From the NCBI GenBank assembly GCA_027924645.1, contig BSBN01001017.1:10752501-10816500 (forward strand): 64,000 nucleotides of DNA. Reading direction: 5' to 3'. This stretch comes from Cunninghamia lanceolata (lineage: Eukaryota > Streptophyta > Pinopsida > Cupressales > Cupressaceae). Made by a program: the position numbers and the translations under genes. Each line of letters begins with the position of its first letter. The first letter of the stretch is position 1. This document shows positions 58,339 through 64,000 of this stretch, one piece after another. The notes under the pieces are model-generated. The model worked only from the letters and a program-made list of their open reading frames with translations. It was not told the origin of the DNA and searched no databases.

Positions 58339-58622
58339 TTTTGTATTCACAAATATCACCTAAGACCACAATTGGGGGGTCTCCATCCCTAATGAGAATT
58401 ATCAACCTGGGCATTAGCACCCTTTGGTCAAACCTGCGAGCTCGTTGGCATAACGAAGGTACACAAACTACGAGCATGCCAGCCCAGTGAAGGCACAATT
58501 AGCCTGCAAGCATGGCAGCCCAACGAAGGCATGCATGACCTGCGAGCTTGTTGGCCCTGCAGGGGTTTGAACCTTGGTGGCTGCCACCACAACCAAGCGA
58601 CTTGACCATTGAACCACACCCT
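58338..58622 (-). mobile_element. tRNA-derived SINE, minus strand
   Basis: The minus strand begins GGGTGTGGTTCAATGGTCAA. TGGTTCAATGG (58606-58616) matches the A-box consensus TRGYNNARNNG exactly, and GGTTCAAACCC (58563-58573) holds a perfect B box about 40 bp on. The body then repeats CTTCGTTGGGCTGCCATGC-like phrases two or three times (ACCTTCGTT, GCCTTCACTGGGCTGGCATG). It ends in the GA run at 58298-58336. Clear target duplications were not found because both ends abut microsatellites. A true tRNA gene is excluded: no cloverleaf closes. Confidence 0.78.
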
Positions 58623-58628
58623 TATCAG

Positions 58629-58629
<1 letters not shown>

Positions 58630-58666
<37 letters not shown>
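58630..58666 (+). repeat. TA microsatellite
   Basis: Perfect TA run adjoining the SINE head; a common SINE insertion environment. Confidence 0.95.
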
Positions 58667-58667
<1 letters not shown>

Positions 58668-59284
58668 TAGAGTTTAAATGATAATAAAATGAATTATTAT
58701 GTGTATTTTAAATAAGGAAAGGAGGTGTTGGGAGTTTGGTGGCATGGTTGTTTCACATATGGTAGTAGTGGGGGTGAAACCCCCACTACCCAATAGCATA
58801 TGAACTATTAGGGCCTGGGGGCTCCTCCCCTAGGGTTATAGCGGGCCACTATGGTGCCGCGAACTCCTAAAAGGGGGCCCACAAACCCTCTATTTTTTCT
58901 TTTTCTTTGTGATTTTTTATATGTAGAAAAATAATAAATAAACCTAGCCCTACTTATTATTTGTAATTCAAACCTTATCTTTATTTGATATATATAGTAT
59001 ATGCATATATTATATATTATATACATATAATTATTTATACACACATATATGTATATAATATATATTATATCACCTAATAAGGGGATGGAAACTGAAGAAT
59101 AATCTAGAGACAATTATGAATAAGTAAGATTGAGTAAGATGGAAGTGTGACTATTGATGCATTCATGGGATGCGTTGCTGCCGTGTGTTAAAAGCTGGTA
59201 GTATTATGGAAACTTGTAAGTTGATATTTCCTCTAGTGTTTCAGTGGTGAAATTAGGGTTTTTTCTTCCTAGTGTGTGTTTGCC
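58667..59284. other. Spacer with perfect hairpin
   Basis: Positions 58765-58774 and 58780-58789 form a perfect 10-bp stem (GTAGTGGGGG/CCCCCACTAC) with a 5-base loop, in GC-rich DNA that ends near 58890. TA-rich repeats follow at 58980-59075. Upstream of the next frame (59150-59284) the sequence resembles a 5' untranslated region, but no promoter is certain. Confidence 0.6.
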
Positions 59285-61173
59285 ATGGCTACATCTACAA
59301 GGAAGAGACATGTTGGAGGAGTCATGATGAAGGAAGATCAGAAGAAGGGAAAAGAGGAGGAGGTTGTCTAGAGGAGGAAGAAGATGATTTGTAGTGAGGA
59401 AACACTAATGGGTTTTATTGGTTACATAGACAGGGAGATCATGAGCCCAAATTTACATAGGTGGATGAAGAAAATATCGGTTATGTCTAAGGATTTGGAT
59501 GGGAAGCTGGAGGTGGATCTGTGTAAAGCTATGACCAATTATATGTTGGATCCAAAATATACCAATGGGCATTAGAATGTTAGACTTAGGGCACACAACT
59601 GAGAGGGGGGGTGAATCAGTTGAGTAAAACTTTCTCCAATTTACACACTTAAAACTTCTTGGTGATTAGCAGTATATTAAACACGAAACATAATGCATTC
59701 AAATTAAAAGCAGAAACTCATCAACACATAAGACACCAAGATTTTGATGTGGAAAACCCGGTTAAGGGAAAAACCACGGGGTGATTAACCCAAGAATGTA
59801 TTCTTTGTTAGAAGAATAGAAAGAACAAAATGGCATATGCCAATTAGGGCTCACTGCCTAAGCACACTGCTCACAAGAGGCTCACTGCCTACAAGAGACA
59901 CACTGTCTACAAAGAAATAAATATCACATACATGAAATGGAGAATAGCATCTTCACCATGCTTGAATCAGTTCCATTAAGCTCAATACTTCTGCTCTGCC
60001 TTTTGCTCTCTTCTTCTCTACCACACTCTCATCTCCACAAGACACACTTTGGAATGACTTCACAATCCCTTATTTATACAAGGCATTGACTTAGGAACAA
60101 TCATCTAAGTCGGCAAACACTTATAGATCATCTAGAAGACATGTAATACATCCGGTCAGCTAGTCTCAGGAAGAACACCAACATTCGGTGGTTATTCATC
60201 AAATCTAAACTCTAACTTCAATGTGGACTACCAACATGAACTAGACATGATCCAAAGATCACCACAACCTTTCCTGAGTCACCAAGAACATCCGTACTTT
60301 ATTAGCTTACTGGAATTCTTCTCTCCTTCATCCGGAGCTTCAAGAACACAGTTTGTCATCACTGTCACAAATGAATAGACTCTTCCGAACCTTCAAACCA
60401 TGAACCAATCTAGTTGACACTTCTCAAGGACTTCCTCAACACTCCCTCCAATCCGTAGAATGGGATGATGCACTTCCTAATCTCACCGGACCTATTTGTG
60501 ACACTCTGTCACCTCTGAACACCTGCCGGAACTGGTTCTACTTAAGCAGCCATAACTTCTTTAGATCTTCATGCAGACCTCTAAAAACTTGACTGGATCA
60601 TCTCAAGAATCATAGCTACAAACCCTTTAAACCGCATCATCTGATCCTCAACCTATTATGGACTTTTACCTTCTTGTCATCTCTATTCTTCACTGTTCCT
60701 GATTGAAACTAATTTACTCAATATCCTCAGCACACAGCTCATCCAATCCTTCTCATTAATGCAACATGAGTATGTTGACATCAATGACAACACCTGTTAG
60801 GCCCATACTTGCAACATGGAACATATTTGATGAGACTCAATCGCTTTCCTGTGCTTCCATAATGGCGATTGTTGCGTGTTTGTATTTTCTCCATGATGAT
60901 ATCAGGAATGTTGTGGAGCAAACAGATGTGTACCATGACTGCATCATGGCCCATCTACATGCGGTGAAGTAGCAACATGTGTGTCTTCAGATGGTGATTG
61001 AGGAGATAGCTAAGAGGCTAAAGGTAGACCTTCCTATGGCGTCAATTCCTATTTTCACTAACTGTTGTTGCTTGGGTGATGGAGGAATAGAGTAGGAGGA
61101 CATGACAGATGGCAAAGATTTGGTATGCAATGTTTGTAATGTTAAGGGTCTAGGTGGGTTGAGGCCTATGTAA
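59285..61173 (+). pseudogene. Unrecognised gene split by a solo LTR
   Basis: A frame opens at ATG 59285 (MATSTRKRHVGGVMMKEDQK), passes a TAG after EEEVV, continues with ICSEETLMGFIGYIDREIMS and ends near MLDPKYTNGH at the LTR. After removal of the LTR (59578-60816) it continues in the same frame as WNIFDETQSLSCASIMAIVA and DIRNVVEQTDVYHDCIMAHL. Two more TAG codons follow; it ends at TAA 61171. In total about 217 codons. No domain recognised; acidic and helix-rich, with Cys pairs near the end (CNVCN). All three stops outside the LTR are TAG, consistent with single base changes. It could be a host gene or a retroelement gag. Confidence 0.6.
59578..60816 (-). mobile_element. Solo LTR inside the unrecognised gene
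   Basis: 1239 bp, reverse copy of the family at 8395-9525: on the + strand it begins TGTTAGACTTAGGGC with AACTGAGAGGGGGGGTGAATC and ends TCAATGACAACACCTG...TTGCAACA. Target duplications TAGAA (59573-59577) and TGGAA (60817-60821) differ by one base; the change makes a stop from Trp. It carries GGCTCACTGCC minirepeats near 59848-59910. Confidence 0.87.
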
Positions 61174-61443
61174 TTTGCCTTGCCTCCTGATTCTAGTCTA
61201 GATAGTATATGTTATATGAATTTCTGGAGGGTAGTCATAGTCATATAAACATTTCACTTTTTGGTGGCTTTGGCCTACTATTGCTAGGCTCTGGGATGGG
61301 TGTATGGATGTTGCAAGTTTTTAGTTTTTATAGTGAACTATGGACTCTAGAATGGACCCATTTTTTAGAGGTTCCTGATCCTTAAAACTAGGATTAATAT
61401 AAACAAAAAAATAACATATATTATATGCATCTACTATATATAT
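61174..61443. other. Downstream of the unrecognised gene
   Basis: Non-coding. It ends TAATATAAACAAAAAAATAAC, a short A-rich tract that could be a decayed poly(A) tail or simply AT-rich DNA. Confidence 0.5.
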
Positions 61444-62521
61444 TGTTGAACACACTAGGATACAAAGAGGGGGGATGAATCAATATCTAATCAAACTTCA
61501 AGTCCTCTGGAGTAGATTAAAACTTAAGCATTACAACATTAACATAAATATGAAAGATTAACACAATGTACATCAACACATAACACTAGATATATGTGGA
61601 AAACCCAAGAAGGGAAAAACCATGGTGAGGATTAACTCACAATATATGAAGCTTAAATAACAACTTTGTTTTAGAGCTACAATCCAACAAAGCTACTACT
61701 CCCTGCTGACTTTGTTTTAGGGCTACAACCCAAGGAAGCTACTACTCCTTGAAAAAATTGATTTAGGTTCACTCCCAAGGAAGCAACTTCTCCCTGAACA
61801 CTTTGATTTAGGTCACTCCCAAGGAAGCAACTACTCCCTTAACTAAGAACAAACTGATAAAAGATTATAGTATGACAGTCCTTCTACTGCCTGAAAAATG
61901 ACATTGAAATTCACACCTTTGATGATTGTAATTCTGCTTCTTTTGATGATTGGATCAATTAGGCACACTTTTTACTTCCTTCCTGTCACACAAATGTCTC
62001 CAAGATGAATCAGGATAACTTCTAACACATCTTCTCTTTCTCCTTCTGTCGCACATCATAATGCATTCATTCTGCTCCTTTTGCTTACTTGTGAACCTTA
62101 TCAATTACCTTGTAATCACACATTGCCTAACTCAATTTGATTTACAATTTATAAATGATATTATATTGATTACATTGCTTGTTAGCCATAGACAACATGA
62201 AAAATACAGTTACAAGTTAGTCAGACAACACACAACATGAAACATGTCGAGGACACTTGTCTTAAACAAGACTACACACCACACTAGCAGAAGACCCATG
62301 CCTTGCAGAGATCAAAACTTGCTTAACTAGGTCCAATACATCCTCCACAACTTCAAACACTAAGGAATTACATCTGCACACTCTGCTCATTTGAAAATAG
62401 GACAACCTTAATAAAAAACATATGAAACTTGAAGCATAATGGCCACAACAACTTGAAAACCTTGTGCGGTACTGGAAACAAGAAAGATCTTGATGAAACT
62501 CTTCCAGATGAGTCTATAGGA
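61444..62521 (-). mobile_element. Partial LTR of the TGTTG...CAACA family, interrupted
   Basis: Begins TGTTGAACACACTAGG on the + strand with AAGAGGGGGGATGAATCA, the same layout as the 59578 copy (TGGAAAACCC-AAG-GGGAAAAACCATGG at 61597-61624). At the minirepeat site it has about four copies of a 40- to 50-bp unit (ACTTTGTTTTAGGGCTACAA, AAGCAACTACTCCCT). There is no matching end before the next LTR starts at 62522, so that element probably inserted into this one and the rest lies beyond the window. Confidence 0.65.
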
Positions 62522-63910
62522 TGTTGAACTACACTGGATAACTAAGAGGGGGTGAATCAGTTGTCTTAAAACTTTTAACCAAATATGATCAACTCATCAA
62601 TTGGTTATATCAGATATAACCATGAAAGCATCAAATGAGAAACTCAACACAAAAGCATGAACAACACAAGAGACACTATATTTTTACATGGAAAACCCAA
62701 AAGGGAAAAACAGAGGCTCACTACCAGAAAATAGAGGCTCACTACCTACAGGGCTCACTACCGAAAGGTGGCTCACTACCAAAAGGTTGAACTGAGATAA
62801 CATAATCTACTCCATGCCAAGGTTTAGTTCCATTAAAGCGCAAACACCTCTACTCTACTCTGCTACCCTACTTCACTTTATCTTCACATTTTCACACAAG
62901 GACATCTTTTCCATGACCAAATTACAAGTATATATATCATTCATCAACCTTGGAATGTACATTAAGGTTGGCATTACATTCATCAACCATTGGAATAATC
63001 TCCAAGGTCGGCATTACAAACATCTGCAAAATAGGTCTTGACCTAATACAAAATTATGCTAATGAAATGTAGTAAAGATGTATACAAATCATGCCATGCC
63101 TTAGCTAATACTTAAACATGATCTTCCACACCACAACACACTTCTACAATCTTCAAGGGATCTCCGCAATCACTGGAATTAACCAAGTCAGCTAAGACTG
63201 GTTACACGCTATGTTATCTAGGAATAATCTTCAAACACGATCTCAATTCCTTAACATGGACCAATGTAAAGGTAGGAACATGATCATGAGACATCCACAA
63301 GCTTGTTGTAGTCACTAGGAACATCTACACAACATCTAACCACTCGAATGATGAGATTTCTCCAACCAGAGCATAAGAACTCAACCATCATCATTTGTCA
63401 TTAAAGAAAGATCGCTTACAAACCACCAAATCATGAACCATTGCAATTGTAGGTGCATATCATCATCCTAGACATCATTCTAGAACCACAAAGCAAAATA
63501 CTTCAATGCGAAGGAATGCGGAGTAAAATACTTTCTCCCTGTCACCAGTGAATGAACAAAAAAAGGTTTTACTCTAGTGAACACAACTTCATCAATTCTT
63601 CATACTGAAGGCTCAAATTTTGAATGTAGCATCGTTAGACATGCCTCTAAATATCTTCCAATCCATAGTCCAAGATATTCAATCAACAAGAAATGCAGAG
63701 CAATCTTCTGCACTATTCTTTTATCATTAACACATTGTCTTCACTACAATTTACTGCAACTCATTGTTTCTTTTGGAGGGGCAAATTTTCTCAATGTCCT
63801 CAACATATAAGGCTTCTAATCAATCAAAATATAAGGATATAGTTGAGACCAATGACAACACAAATATGTTGACATCAATGACAACACCGAGTAGGCACAT
63901 ACTTACAACA
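62522..63910 (-). mobile_element. 3' LTR of a copia-type element running off the window
   Basis: 1389 bp: begins TGTTGAACTACACTGG with AGAGGGGGTGAATCAGTTG, has four GGCTCACTACC minirepeats at 62712-62779, and ends ATCAATGACAACACCGAGTA...CTTACAACA. The AT-TATCCCCC stretch beyond it is the polypurine tract read in reverse, so this is the 3' LTR of a minus-strand element. Its 5' LTR and target duplication are outside the window. Confidence 0.82.
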
Positions 63911-64000
63911 ATATCCCCCTTTGTCATTCATAGCAACATATGATGTGAAAAACCACAACAACCATCAAAACAAGATTCTCCCCCTTTCTCTTTACACATC
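63911..64000 (-). mobile_element. Internal end of the copia-type element
   Basis: On the minus strand GAATGACAAAGGGGGATAT runs into TGTTGTAAG, a polypurine tract plus LTR start. Further in, AAAGAGAAAGGGGGAGAATC is a second purine-rich stretch. No coding domain is reached before the window ends. Confidence 0.75.

Noticed and set aside
58563..58622. A tRNA gene on the minus strand
   Set aside because: Same reasoning: good A and B boxes but no cloverleaf, and a long non-tRNA body follows.
62814..63810. Frames of 75-77 codons at the right edge
   Set aside because: They lie within the LTR of the copia-type element and have no motif.

Overview
This is a nuclear window from a seed plant with a large, repeat-filled genome. 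The evidence is plant-type LTR retrotransposons (Ty1/copia and a chromodomain Ty3/gypsy, both with initiator-tRNA-Met primer sites), tRNA-derived SINEs, degenerate plant telomere-type (TTTAGGG) repeats and a plant-specific B3 DNA-binding domain. A gymnosperm such as a conifer fits the repeat load and AT-rich spacers, but no gene here fixes the species. I see no intact host gene. Nearly everything recognisable is a mobile element, a relic of one, or a pseudogene.

Region 1 (about 0.68-7.77 kb) is the strangest part. Arrays of degenerate TTTAGGG-like repeats run G-rich (993-1510, 5090-5279, 5600-6180) and then flip to C-rich (6181-7090). They are bracketed by a TATG tract on the left, a CATA tract on the right, and inverted unique arms that carry CpG-containing palindromes. 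Between the arrays lie three copies of a broken two-B3-domain (REM-like) gene. In one copy a 187-bp piece of the B3 exon has been amplified in tandem.

Region 2 (8.4-28.1 kb) holds a solo LTR (8395-9525, target duplication CTTAG), a complete but non-autonomous minus-strand LTR element (10528-16878, target duplication CTTGG), a tRNA-derived SINE with 16-bp target duplications (17541-17865), an 82-bp minisatellite, a 250-bp tandem repeat, one decayed unknown reading frame and long spacers without genes.

Region 3 (28107-54623) is one Ty3/gypsy chromovirus with LTRs of about 3 kb and target duplication TCATT. Four later insertions broke it: a deleted copia element in its left LTR (29662-33697, CTTAG), a 2.6-kb LTR-like element in gag (36908-39495, GGATG), a 1.3-kb LTR-like element in reverse transcriptase (40656-41987, imperfect target duplication), and a nearly complete copia element in its right LTR (46137-53584, TGAAT). 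Removing the insertions restores the gypsy order gag-PR-RT-RH-IN-chromodomain. Every coding part also carries stops or frameshifts.

Region 4 (54.6-64 kb) contains microsatellites, a minus-strand tRNA-derived SINE, an unrecognised reading frame split by a solo LTR (59578-60816), and two more LTRs of that same family. The last one (62522-63910) is the 3' LTR of a minus-strand element that continues past the right edge of the window.

The order of events can be read from nesting: the gypsy element came first, the insertions later. The right-hand copia is the youngest dated one, since its 408-bp LTRs differ at only six positions by eye.
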